Assembly (NCBI GenBank): GCA_964367585.1
Contig: CAYIYH010000007.1
Span: 15,185 to 79,184 of the forward strand
Source of the DNA: CAYJGJ01 sp964367585
GTDB taxonomy: Bacteria; Bacillota; Clostridia; Peptostreptococcales; Anaerovoracaceae
DNA length: 64,000 nt
Direction of reading: 5' to 3'
Part shown: positions 1 through 7,130 of the stretch, in pieces
How positions within the stretch are numbered: the stretch's first letter is position 1
Layout of the letters: each line of letters starts with the position of its first letter
Made by a program: the position numbers and the translations under genes
Notes under the pieces: generated by a model
Told to the model about the DNA's origin: nothing
Databases searched by the model: none
The model's input: only the letters and a program-made list of their open reading frames with translations

Positions 1-67
1 AGTAATCTTTTTTGCTTGTCTTTTAATTTCTGCAATTCGTTATTTAAAGTTCGACTTAAAAGAATAA
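1..67 (+). CDS. C-terminal end of a membrane protein, probably an ABC exporter permease (partial)
   Basis: The last 21 codons of a gene that begins before the window. Reading from base 2, the frame gives a hydrophobic stretch (VIFFACLLISAIRYLKF), a short charged tail and TAA. The stop lies 16 bases before the start of an ABC-2 type permease, so this is plausibly the partner permease of the same exporter. The fragment is too short for family assignment. Confidence 0.5.
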   Translation, partial: VIFFACLLISAIRYLKFDLKE

Positions 68-83
68 TGGGGGTGGGCACAAT

Positions 84-887
84 ATGAACATATTACGATA
101 TGAATTAAGGATTAAATTTAAGGTTTTCGTTTTTTGGAGCATAGGACTAATTCTATTACTAGTAGCTGGAGGAATGGAATTCGAAGGAGTTTCAGGAGCA
201 AATAGTGAAAGCGTGCAAATTGCATTCGATTATTATCCCCCTATAGTTTTAGCTCTGATGGGAATAACAGAAAATGTTGACTTCACTAGCCTATTAGGAT
301 ACGCATGGGTAATCGGATACTACTCTACTCTCTGTGGCTCAGTTTATGCAATAATACTCGGTTCGAACGTTATTAATAGAGAGCTTATTGATAAGACCTT
401 TGAATTTTTATTTACAAAACCACGCAAGAGAGGATATATCTTAAATATTAAAATAGTCGCAGGGTTTGTATACTTAACAATGTTTTCAATTATTAATTAT
501 TTAGGACTCAAATTAATTATTGCACCACTAGATGAAAAAATAAACTACGACGATATGTTAATGATAAGCGGATTGTCAACATATATTGTTTCACTTGTAT
601 TCTACGCAATAGCAATCTTTATATCATCAACAATTAAAGACTATAGTAAAGGAAGTAAACTTTCTTTTATGATACTCCTGTTTGCATTTTTTACCGGTGC
701 TGTCTATGATGTCTCTCCGAACATGAAATTTATCCAACTTTTCACTCCACTAAGATATTTCAATTACAGTGATGCTATAGATGGAAATATAAACTTACTA
801 TATTTGTTTTTTTGTGCAATATTGATTGTCACCGCAGTAATTGTGTCGCATATATATTTTCACAAACGAGACATTACGGAAATATGA
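84..887 (+). CDS. ABC-2 type transporter permease
   Basis: A 267-residue integral membrane protein with about six hydrophobic segments (near residues 16-32, 70-95, 120-148, 163-182, 192-208 and 235-255). The segment ELIDKTFEFLFTKPRKR after the second segment resembles the cytoplasmic loop of ABC-2 permeases that precedes the third helix. It would form the membrane part of an ATP-driven exporter; the ATPase gene should lie upstream, outside the window. A G-rich ribosome site (GGGGGTGGG) sits 7-15 bases before ATG. The substrate cannot be told. The family assignment rests on topology and this loop. Confidence 0.65.
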   Translation: MNILRYELRIKFKVFVFWSIGLILLLVAGGMEFEGVSGANSESVQIAFDYYPPIVLALMGITENVDFTSLLGYAWVIGYYSTLCGSVYAIILGSNVINRELIDKTFEFLFTKPRKRGYILNIKIVAGFVYLTMFSIINYLGLKLIIAPLDEKINYDDMLMISGLSTYIVSLVFYAIAIFISSTIKDYSKGSKLSFMILLFAFFTGAVYDVSPNMKFIQLFTPLRYFNYSDAIDGNINLLYLFFCAILIVTAVIVSHIYFHKRDITEI

Positions 888-926
888 TTTAGATGAAATC
901 TAGTTGATTAGGAGGTGTTACCGACT

Positions 927-1613
927 ATGAAAAATCGCAATTTCAACTTTAAAACAACAATTCACGAAGGCAGTGGCGGCGGAGCTTTCCTCCACGTGCC
1001 CGCTGACATCAAGGCAGTATATGGCAAAGGACTCCCAAAGGTTAATACAATGAAATCACAACGAACATATGTAGCATTACTTCGCGGCATAAATGTAGGC
1101 GGTAAAAACAAAGTAGCAATGTCACTTCTGCGGGAATATTTTTCCGAAGCGGGTTTTACAAATGTGAGAACATATATCAACAGCGGTAATGTGATTTTCG
1201 AGAGCGACATTAGCGATAAACTAAAACTTATACAGATCTGTAATAATTTAATGATAGAAAAGTTCTCACTATCTGTTCCTGTCACGGTTATTAGCGCTGA
1301 GGAACTTGCCAATGCTTTACTCCATGCTCCGAAGTGGTGGGATAAACCGAGCGAAGAAGAAACTGTACATCAAGCAATTTTTATTATTCCCCCTATAACA
1401 GCCCAAGCGATTATTACTGCCGTAGGAGAGCCAAACCCGCAGTTTGAACAGGTGGATTACTACGAAAATGTGATATTTTGGTCTGCGGCAAGAGAGACTT
1501 TCAGCAAGACAAGATGGAGCAAAATCGCCTCATCATCTGTATATAGCAAGGTGACGATACGAAATGCAAACACTTCGAAAAAGCTCTGTTCACTTGCAAG
1601 TAGAATCGTCTAA
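927..1613 (+). CDS. DUF1697 protein with a truncated DUF1905-like N-terminus
   Basis: The main part, from YVALLRGINVGGKNKV to the C-terminus, is a typical DUF1697 domain (about 175 residues), a family of unknown function. The first 40 residues instead resemble the start of a DUF1905 (YdeI-like) domain: FKTTIHEGSGGGAFLHVP followed by DIKAVYGKGLPKV. DUF1905 is normally about 90 residues, so only its first half is present before the junction. The start is ATG 927, 10 bases after a strong GGAGGT site at 911-916. The DUF1697 part could also start at ATG 1050 (MKSQRTYVALLRG), which would be the normal start of that family. A deletion fusing two neighbouring genes is the simplest explanation. Confidence 0.7.
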   Translation: MKNRNFNFKTTIHEGSGGGAFLHVPADIKAVYGKGLPKVNTMKSQRTYVALLRGINVGGKNKVAMSLLREYFSEAGFTNVRTYINSGNVIFESDISDKLKLIQICNNLMIEKFSLSVPVTVISAEELANALLHAPKWWDKPSEEETVHQAIFIIPPITAQAIITAVGEPNPQFEQVDYYENVIFWSAARETFSKTRWSKIASSSVYSKVTIRNANTSKKLCSLASRIV

Positions 1614-1706
1614 AATACTAATATATATAACGGTTTTCATAATAGTTTAAATATAAAGGGGCTGCAGGGTTTGATAGATAAATCTGAGCAGACTGTGTGC
1701 AGAGAA

Positions 1707-1852
1707 CTATTTTTGAAGTAACCAATCTATAAAATTCCTCTTTTTAGCTATGGTGTCAAGGCAGAAACAACATTTTCCGCACTTCAACCAAAACAAGCTC
1801 ACGTTTTGTGTCCTTGTTCCCGTTCCGCCTTTACTGCAATATTAAAAGCCAT
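1707..1852 (-). other. two tiny overlapping ORFs in an otherwise empty stretch; possible small proteins or repeat remnant
   Basis: The 300 bases between the DUF1697 gene and tRNA-Ser hold no clear gene. On the minus strand there is a 17-codon ORF (ATG at 1852, TGA ending 1799) whose stop overlaps the GTG start (1802) of a 31-codon ORF in a GTGA arrangement. The second has an AAGGA site 8 bases before GTG and encodes a cysteine-rich peptide (LKCGKCCFCLDTIAKKRNF). Its frame stays open upstream of the GTG as well. I do not recognise either peptide. They may be real small proteins or the remains of a dispersed element. Confidence 0.25.
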
Positions 1853-1871
1853 CACAATTTTAAAATATAAA

Positions 1872-1910
1872 AAATGACCCTGAATTCAAAATTTTGAGTC
1901 CAGCGGGTCG
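1872..1910 (-). terminator. rho-independent terminator after tRNA-Ser
   Basis: On the minus strand GACCC and GGGTC close a long hairpin (with an inner TCAAAATTTTGA palindrome) followed by ATTTTTTAT. It lies just past the CCA end of tRNA-Ser. Confidence 0.75.
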
Positions 1911-1911
1911 T

Positions 1912-2000
1912 TGGCGGAAGCGGTGGGATTCGAACCCACGTGCCCGTGAGGACAACCGCATTTCGAGTGCGGCTCGTTATGACCACTTCGATACGCTTCC
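1912..2000 (-). tRNA. tRNA-Ser (anticodon CGA)
   Basis: The reverse complement folds into a class II tRNA of 89 bases. The acceptor stem is GGAAGCG/CGCTTCC with discriminator G and encoded CCA. The anticodon stem CCGCA/TGCGG encloses the loop CTCGAAA, giving anticodon CGA, which reads UCG serine codons. A long variable arm and the T-loop GTTCGAATC are present, as expected for tRNA-Ser. It lies downstream of tRNA-Lys on the same strand. Confidence 0.95.
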
Positions 2001-2060
2001 ATAAATATATGTGATACAACTTGATTAATCGACATATGCTCTAATAGTACGAGAATATAA

Positions 2061-2106
2061 AATCTGCCACGATGCTACATAAAACACCATGGCAGATTGT
2101 TTTTTT
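2061..2106. terminator. hairpin between two tRNA genes
   Basis: AATCTGCCA and TGGCAGATT form a perfect 9-bp stem around a 20-base loop. On the plus strand it is followed by GTTTTTTT, on the minus strand (the direction of both tRNAs) only by TTATA. It may be a weak terminator or processing signal after tRNA-Lys. Confidence 0.45.
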
Positions 2107-2181
2107 GGTACACCATCAGGGGATCGAACCCTGGACACCCTGATTAAGAGTCAGGTGCTCTGCCAGCTGAGCTAATGGTGC
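2106..2181 (-). tRNA. tRNA-Lys (anticodon CTT)
   Basis: The reverse complement is a 76-base class I tRNA beginning GCACCATTAGCTCAGCTGG with encoded CCA. The anticodon stem CCTGA/TCAGG encloses CTCTTAA, so the anticodon is CTT, reading AAG lysine codons. The T-arm CAGGGTTCGATCCCCTG is standard. Confidence 0.95.
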
Positions 2182-2341
2182 AAAAGATGTTATTTAATAT
2201 AGTGTAAGAAAACCTAACTTTCTATATTGCAACCATACCATTATAATATACTTTTAATGATATGTAAATAACTTGCATGATTTTTTTTTAGTTCGCATTA
2301 ACTTATAAGGCATCTTTCTATGATTGCATTTCCGCCATCTA

Positions 2342-3643
2342 TTATAAATACTTCTTTAAATATATAGATTGTAATTGTTGATTTGCAAGCAGTCTTTTCG
2401 CATGATCGAGTTTAAGTATCGCCCCTAAAATAGACGACATCACGCGATTACTTTGCAGAGCTTGATTGTCAAAAATTAAGTTTTGCAACTTTCCCCGCTC
2501 TAATGCCATATTTACAATCCTATGAGTTGAGTTTAAAGGTGTAATTTTGCGCGAGCTCGTACTTTTTAAGTGCAGTGCATTGAATTTACATTTTCGGACG
2601 CAAACGCCACAACCAAGACATGCGTTTTCGTCAATTATTGCTTTTTTACCTTTACTGCCGTCTTCCTTAACAATTTCCTCAATAGTAATAACATCTATAG
2701 GACAAACTTTCGCACATATACCACAACCGATGCAATTATCTTTTACATCGGGTAAGAAGTTTGAAGTATTGATAGTTGCAAGCGTGCCAAACTTCTTAAC
2801 AGCACCGAGTGCCTCGCAGCAACATCCGCAACAGTTACAAAGAAAAGGAATGTCATTCTGAGCATTTTCGCTCATCTGCACCAAGTTATGTTCGTAAGCA
2901 AGCTCAATTACAGCAACTCCTTCACTTTTAGAAATTTCTCTGGCATGCCCATATTTTGTCAAGCTTGCCGCAACGTTTCCAAGGGTAATACAAATATCGT
3001 CCATCGGAGCGTCGCAGTTTGTTCCCAGGTGGTATTTTTTGTGGCGACAGTAGCAAGTTCCAACCGCAACAAAAGGAGACGCTTCTACCATATGTTTAGA
3101 AGATTCATAATCTAAAATATTCAAGGAACCTGGTTCGATCCCACTACTATCAGCACATTCCCTACTTTTTTCAAGTGACTGTTCATTTACATAAATTCTT
3201 CCGAGTTTCGTACTTCCACCCAAAAGTAATTCTCTGAAAAAATCATCTTTGACATTTAAATATTGATGAAATAACTCTGCAAGTTCTTTTTGATCCGGCC
3301 TACTTCCTACCCTCATCAGAGAAAACTCAAAGAATCCCGCCATCGGAGGTGGCAGAATAAACTCTCTCTCCCCCTTCATGTTTACTACATCAAGCAATAT
3401 CGCCTTTTCACACAGTTCCACTAGAATTTTTTCTGTTTCCGTTTCACTTTTTTTCAAAACTTTTGCCGCCTTATGCGCTGTAAATGGCTTCAATGGGAGC
3501 TGTGAGAGAATCTTTGCTTCATTTTCGTCGACAAGTGCTTCAAGCAAAGGAAAAAGTGCATCTGAAATCGTTACACCCTGAGGAAATAAATTCAATCTAT
3601 CAGCTAATGATTTATATCCATTTTTAACAGTATGATGTCCCAT
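2342..3643 (-). CDS. 4Fe-4S ferredoxin-domain protein with winged-helix-like N-terminus
   Basis: A 433-residue cytoplasmic protein. Residues 35-100 look like a helix-turn-helix fold (LKPFTAHKAAKVLKKSETETEKIL). The middle contains cysteine motifs (GTCYCRHKK, then CNCCGCCCEAL), and the C-terminal third has two 4Fe-4S motifs, CIGCGICAKVCP and CLGCGVCVRKC, making a bacterial dicluster ferredoxin domain. Proteins of this layout occur widely in anaerobes and are presumed electron carriers, but the partner is unknown. It is a single gene with its own promoter and an AAGGAG-type site. Domain calls are firm; the physiological role is not. Confidence 0.75.
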   Translation of the reverse strand: MGHHTVKNGYKSLADRLNLFPQGVTISDALFPLLEALVDENEAKILSQLPLKPFTAHKAAKVLKKSETETEKILVELCEKAILLDVVNMKGEREFILPPPMAGFFEFSLMRVGSRPDQKELAELFHQYLNVKDDFFRELLLGGSTKLGRIYVNEQSLEKSRECADSSGIEPGSLNILDYESSKHMVEASPFVAVGTCYCRHKKYHLGTNCDAPMDDICITLGNVAASLTKYGHAREISKSEGVAVIELAYEHNLVQMSENAQNDIPFLCNCCGCCCEALGAVKKFGTLATINTSNFLPDVKDNCIGCGICAKVCPIDVITIEEIVKEDGSKGKKAIIDENACLGCGVCVRKCKFNALHLKSTSSRKITPLNSTHRIVNMALERGKLQNLIFDNQALQSNRVMSSILGAILKLDHAKRLLANQQLQSIYLKKYL

Positions 3644-3704
3644 TTTTATTGGCTTCTCCTTTATTTTTGAATCTTATTTCTTTAAGTTCGCAAATCATAC
3701 CTTA

Positions 3705-3733
3705 ATTATATCCTAAAAACCTTTTGTTGCCAA
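3705..3733 (-). promoter_or_regulatory. sigma-A promoter for the 4Fe-4S protein gene
   Basis: On the minus strand TTGGCA, a 17-base spacer and TATAAT, about 60 bases before the gene start. The fit to the vegetative consensus is very good. Confidence 0.75.
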
Positions 3734-3826
3734 CACACAAAAAGAAAACTTAATCCTCGAATCTCTCCACATTACGCCTCTTAATTCGCGTACAACTTCA
3801 AGTTAATAGAAAATGAAATTTCTAAC

Positions 3827-3855
3827 TTGAAATTACCACAAGAAGTGTATACAAT
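3827..3855 (+). promoter_or_regulatory. sigma-A promoter for the NTF2-like gene and probably its neighbours
   Basis: TTGAAA, a 17-base spacer and TACAAT, about 65 bases before the ATG at 3921. It may drive the three following co-directional genes. Confidence 0.65.
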
Positions 3856-3920
3856 ACAATAAGATAATAGTGGATATTGCATTGAAAAAATCAAAGGATA
3901 TATAAACCGAAAGAGAAAAA

Positions 3921-4352
3921 ATGGGATTTGTAAACTGCGGGATTGTTGAGGGTGATGGCGGCAGCAGAAATCTTTACAGGCGTAAAATTAATGGAGATTT
4001 AACGCCCAAAGAGATACTTTTAAATTGGATAGATGTTTTTAACAATGCAGACGCGGAGGCGCTAAGCGAGTTTTACGCGGATGAAGCGACTAATCACCAA
4101 GTTGTGAGCGAGCCAGTTATAGGCAAAAAGGCAATTTTTGATATGTTTACTGAAGAGTTTTCAACAGCTGAAATGGTATGTATTTTGCAAAATGCTTTCA
4201 TGGAAGGCAATTGGACAATGATGGAATGGAAAGATCCAAAAGGATTTCGCGGCTGTGGTTTTTTCAACATGGTAGATGGAAAAATTCTGTTCCAAAGAGG
4301 CAATATGGACAAGCTGAGTTTTCTCAAGATGAACGGCTTGCCAATCGAGTGA
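3921..4352 (+). CDS. SnoaL/NTF2-like protein
   Basis: A 143-residue protein whose region from about residue 28 (TPKEILLNWIDVFNNADAEA) to the end matches the NTF2-like alpha+beta barrel: an N-terminal helix, ADEATNHQV, PVIGKKAIFDMFTEEF, and C-terminal strands ending in a DGKILFQRGNMDKLSFLK segment. Such domains bind small ligands or act as isomerases or hydrolases; the ligand here is unknown. The first 27 residues are atypical for the family, so the true start might be later, but no better start codon with a ribosome site is evident. The site before ATG (AAAGAGA) is weak. Confidence 0.6.
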   Translation: MGFVNCGIVEGDGGSRNLYRRKINGDLTPKEILLNWIDVFNNADAEALSEFYADEATNHQVVSEPVIGKKAIFDMFTEEFSTAEMVCILQNAFMEGNWTMMEWKDPKGFRGCGFFNMVDGKILFQRGNMDKLSFLKMNGLPIE

Positions 4353-4444
4353 GATTAACAATAAGTTAGGATAAACATTAGTTATAAAGTTAATGGTGAA
4401 ATAAAAGTTTTAGATTAAAAAATATAACTAAGGAGGAAAATAGC

Positions 4445-4792
4445 ATGAGTACACACAGCATTTACACGTTCAAGTGGAACGAAATGAAAAAATTGTACAC
4501 AGACAAAGCGGTGCGAAAAGGAAGAACGGAATCAGAAGTAACTGAAATAATCTGCTGGCTTACAGGTTACACAAAAGACGCGCTAGAAGCCAAAGACGAT
4601 AGCGAGGATATGAAGTCTTTTTTCGAAAAAGCGCCAAACTTAAACCCAAACAGAGTGCTTATTAAGGGATCTGTTTGTGGAGTAAAAATAGAGAAAATCG
4701 AAGAGCCATTTATGAATGAAATTCGATATCTTGACAAGATGATTGACGAACTTGCAAAAGGTAAAGCAATGGAAAAAATATTAAGAAAATAA
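4445..4792 (+). CDS. DUF2200 family protein
   Basis: A 115-residue soluble protein matching the DUF2200 family over its whole length. It has the family's opening (HSIYTFKWNEMKKLYTDKA), the ICWLTGY segment, NLNPNRVLIKGSVCGVKIE, and the conserved tail MNEIRYLDKMIDELAKGKAM. No biochemical function is known. A strong AAGGAGG site precedes ATG. It probably shares a transcript with the NTF2-like gene before it and the DUF1848 gene after it, all small conserved proteins without an obvious shared pathway. Confidence 0.85.
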   Translation: MSTHSIYTFKWNEMKKLYTDKAVRKGRTESEVTEIICWLTGYTKDALEAKDDSEDMKSFFEKAPNLNPNRVLIKGSVCGVKIEKIEEPFMNEIRYLDKMIDELAKGKAMEKILRK

Positions 4793-4831
4793 AGCGTTAA
4801 ACTGAGAAAAATTTACATACAAGGAGAACCT

Positions 4832-5770
4832 ATGATAATCAGCGTGACTAGGCGTACCGACATTCCTTCTTTTTATGGTGAGTGGTTTATGAATCGGCTC
4901 AAAGCGGGTTATGTGCTCGTCCAAAATCCATACAATAACAACCGCTATTCAAAAGCATATCTAACTCCAGCCGATATCGATGTAATCGTATTTTGGACTA
5001 AAAACCCTATTCCCTTTTTGAAGTACCTTCCTGAAATCGATAGTATGGGATACAGTTACTACTTCGAGTTCACACTAACCCCTTATGGTAAGGAAACAGA
5101 AAGGAATTTGCCCGACAAAAAAATACTACTCGATACATTTGTAAACCTTTCGAAAAAACTTGGAAAGCATCGCATGATATGGCGATACGATCCAATAATA
5201 ATCGACGAATCATATACGATAGAATACCACAGGAAGCGATTTTCATATATGGCTAGTCGTCTAAAAGATAGTACCGAGCGCTGTGTTATTAGCTTTGTAG
5301 ACAGCTACAAAAATGTAACCTCGAGAATGGGTAAACGACCTGACTACTTAATGAGCGACCAGAATATTTTTGAACTTGCAGAAGTTTTCGGAGATATTGC
5401 TAAGAAAAATGGATTAGAAATTTATACCTGCGCTGAATATATAGATCTCGAGAAGTACGGAATCAAGCACGGTGCTTGCATTGACAAAAGAATTATCGAG
5501 AAGGTGATTGGAATCAATATAGCCGACACTAGGGATAAAAATCAACGCCCCGAATGTCTTTGCCTCGAAAGCATAGATATCGGGACGTATAATTGCTGTG
5601 CAAATGGATGTACTTATTGCTATGCGCTACAAAACGAAAAAACAGCGTTTTCCAATATGCGTAATCACAACCCACTATCGCCTTTGCTCATCGGCGAGAC
5701 AAATAATAATGTGATTATCACAGAGCGAAAAAGAGAAAGTGTTGTTTTAGAACAACTGCCACTATTTTAG
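4832..5770 (+). CDS. DUF1848 family protein with C-terminal cysteine cluster
   Basis: A 312-residue protein matching DUF1848: it opens MIISVTRRTDIPSFYGEWF, continues with VLVQNPYNNNRYSKAYLTP and FWTKNPIPFLKYLPEID, and ends with a cysteine-rich region (PECLCLESIDIGTYNCCANG followed by CTYCYA). The CxxCY element looks like a radical-SAM type iron-sulphur ligand set placed at the C-terminus, but no reaction is established. An AAGGAG site precedes ATG by 8 bases. It is the last gene of a short co-directional run. Confidence 0.8.
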   Translation: MIISVTRRTDIPSFYGEWFMNRLKAGYVLVQNPYNNNRYSKAYLTPADIDVIVFWTKNPIPFLKYLPEIDSMGYSYYFEFTLTPYGKETERNLPDKKILLDTFVNLSKKLGKHRMIWRYDPIIIDESYTIEYHRKRFSYMASRLKDSTERCVISFVDSYKNVTSRMGKRPDYLMSDQNIFELAEVFGDIAKKNGLEIYTCAEYIDLEKYGIKHGACIDKRIIEKVIGINIADTRDKNQRPECLCLESIDIGTYNCCANGCTYCYALQNEKTAFSNMRNHNPLSPLLIGETNNNVIITERKRESVVLEQLPLF

Positions 5771-5906
5771 GAGAAAAAGAAAGACTATCAAGAATAATAT
5801 TTTATTAACTCTTCCTTTAATGTTTCACTTGTATAATACTATTACAAACGAATTGTTAAATAGATATAGATGGATCTATTTGGGAAAAAGACATCGAAAA
5901 GGATAA

Positions 5907-6620
5907 TTAATATATCATTTTCTTAGTCATTCCACCATCAACAATTATATTTGCTCCGTTAATAAAGTCGTTCTCTTCATTTGCTAAGAATAAACAGACA
6001 TTCGAAATATCCCTTGGAACGCCTACTCGGTTAGATGGATGAATCTCATGATCCCTGTCTTCAAGTTCTTTCCATACACCTGTATGGATATGCCCTGGAC
6101 TTATCGCGTTTACTGTAACTGGCGTTCCAATAAGGGAAACACATAAACTGTTAGTTAAAGAAACTATTCCTCCTTTGCTCATGCCATAAAGCTCCCAGTC
6201 CGCCATATTTTGGTGGTATCTAGTAGAGGATATATTAATTATTCTTCCATAATTTTCTCCTTTATTGAGTTCTACGAATTTCTTTGAACAAAGGTATGCC
6301 CCTCTCAAATTGGTGTCCATTACAGTATTATAATCGTTTAAGTCTACCTCATCAATATGCTTTACAAAGACTGAGACTGCGCCATTATTAACTAAAACGT
6401 GAACTCTACCATATTCATTTTTTATTATGTTAAAAGCTTTGTTAATATCTTCAGGTTTTGATAAATCTGCTTTAATATAAAACACGTCTTTCAAAGGACA
6501 GGTATTTATATCCAAAACCACTACCTTGTACGATTCTTTGATGAAACGGTCAGCCATATCAAGCCCTAAACCGTGTGACCCACCAGTAATTATAGCTATT
6601 CTTTCCATTGTATAATTCAC
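5907..6620 (-). CDS. SDR family oxidoreductase
   Basis: A 237-residue classical short-chain dehydrogenase with a Rossmann fold. Visible motifs are the nucleotide-binding TGGSHGLG (residues 12-19), DLSKPEDI, NNGA (usually NNAG), the catalytic Ser in INISST, the YGMSK (YxxxK) pair and the C-terminal INGANIIVDGGM. It should oxidise or reduce a small alcohol/ketone with NAD(P); the substrate cannot be predicted. It stands alone, divergent from rho, with a consensus promoter and an AGGTGAAT site. The NNGA order is a mild departure from NNAG. Confidence 0.85.
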   Translation of the reverse strand: MNYTMERIAIITGGSHGLGLDMADRFIKESYKVVVLDINTCPLKDVFYIKADLSKPEDINKAFNIIKNEYGRVHVLVNNGAVSVFVKHIDEVDLNDYNTVMDTNLRGAYLCSKKFVELNKGENYGRIINISSTRYHQNMADWELYGMSKGGIVSLTNSLCVSLIGTPVTVNAISPGHIHTGVWKELEDRDHEIHPSNRVGVPRDISNVCLFLANEENDFINGANIIVDGGMTKKMIY

Positions 6621-6660
6621 CTCACTATTTATTATTAGCCATTATTTTTGCAACAGAGAT

Positions 6661-6689
6661 ATTATATAATAGTTTTTATGCTCTATCAA
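6661..6689 (-). promoter_or_regulatory. sigma-A promoter for the SDR gene
   Basis: On the minus strand TTGATA, a 17-base spacer and TATAAT, about 40 bases upstream of the gene start. Confidence 0.7.
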
Positions 6690-6695
6690 ATACTT

Positions 6696-6767
6696 GTTCC
6701 ACTTTTAATCCTCCGGTTTCGTTTTTGTTCAAAACTATTTTAACCCAAGTTCATTAAAAAGTGGAAC
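6696..6767. repeat. inverted repeat in the SDR-rho divergent region
   Basis: GTTCCACTTTTAAT (6696-6709) is matched by ATTAAAAAGTGGAAC (6753-6767), differing by one extra A. The left arm lies directly upstream of the SDR -35 box, so the pair could be operator half-sites or the arms of an RNA hairpin. A second, shorter pair, CAAAAGG/CCTTTTG, lies at 6822-6850. Confidence 0.45.
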
Positions 6768-6847
6768 TTCTTTTATTAAGTACGACTATTAAAGTTGCAA
6801 TCCACGATTATACAATTTACACAAAAGGCACGTAAAATAAAAACCTT

Positions 6848-6876
6848 TTGCATATTCTATTAGTATATGTTAGATT
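6848..6876 (+). promoter_or_regulatory. candidate promoter for the rho leader
   Basis: TTGCAT, a 17-base spacer and TAGATT. If used, the transcript starts near 6883, leaving a leader of about 250 bases before rho. The -10 match is moderate. Confidence 0.4.
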
Positions 6877-6945
6877 ATAAACACTTGTTTTAACTCATCA
6901 TAAATTTACACAATACTGTTATTGATCTTTGGCGGAGTCTTTCGC

Positions 6946-7050
6946 ATGAAACTCGTCGCACACATAGACGGCTCCATCGAAATTCCATTATCGACTGTTT
7001 TATACACCACGATTACACAATCCGAAAAACCAAACGACTACCACACTTGA
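6946..7050 (+). CDS. 34-codon leader ORF upstream of rho (hypothetical)
   Basis: A short ORF beginning MKLVAHIDGSIEIPLSTVLY and ending NDYHT. GGAG (6934-6937) stands 8 bases before ATG, an ideal ribosome site. Its TGA stop is part of the left arm of the hairpin at 7043-7062, so a ribosome reaching the end would cover that arm. No homologue comes to mind. It could be a regulatory leader peptide, an independent small protein, or the remnant of a longer gene. It shows no run of a single amino acid, so stalling at scarce codons is not suggested. Confidence 0.4.
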   Translation: MKLVAHIDGSIEIPLSTVLYTTITQSEKPNDYHT

Positions 7051-7068
7051 AAGATCAAGTGTTCTTTT
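7043..7068 (+). terminator. terminator-like hairpin in the rho leader
   Basis: ACACTTGA and TCAAGTGT form a perfect 8-bp stem with an AAGA loop, followed by TCTTTTAT. It lies 69 bases before the rho start. It overlaps a possible second promoter (TTGAAA 7047-7052, TATAAT 7068-7073, spacer only 15), so either reading is possible. Confidence 0.45.
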
Positions 7069-7130
7069 ATAATATTCCACACAAACAAATTATTATATCT
7101 AATTTAGTTTAATCCAAAGGAGACCCCTAT

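Noticed and set aside
2547..2861. A 104-codon frame antisense to the 4Fe-4S protein
   Set aside because: Reverse frame of a cysteine-motif-rich gene; no start signal.
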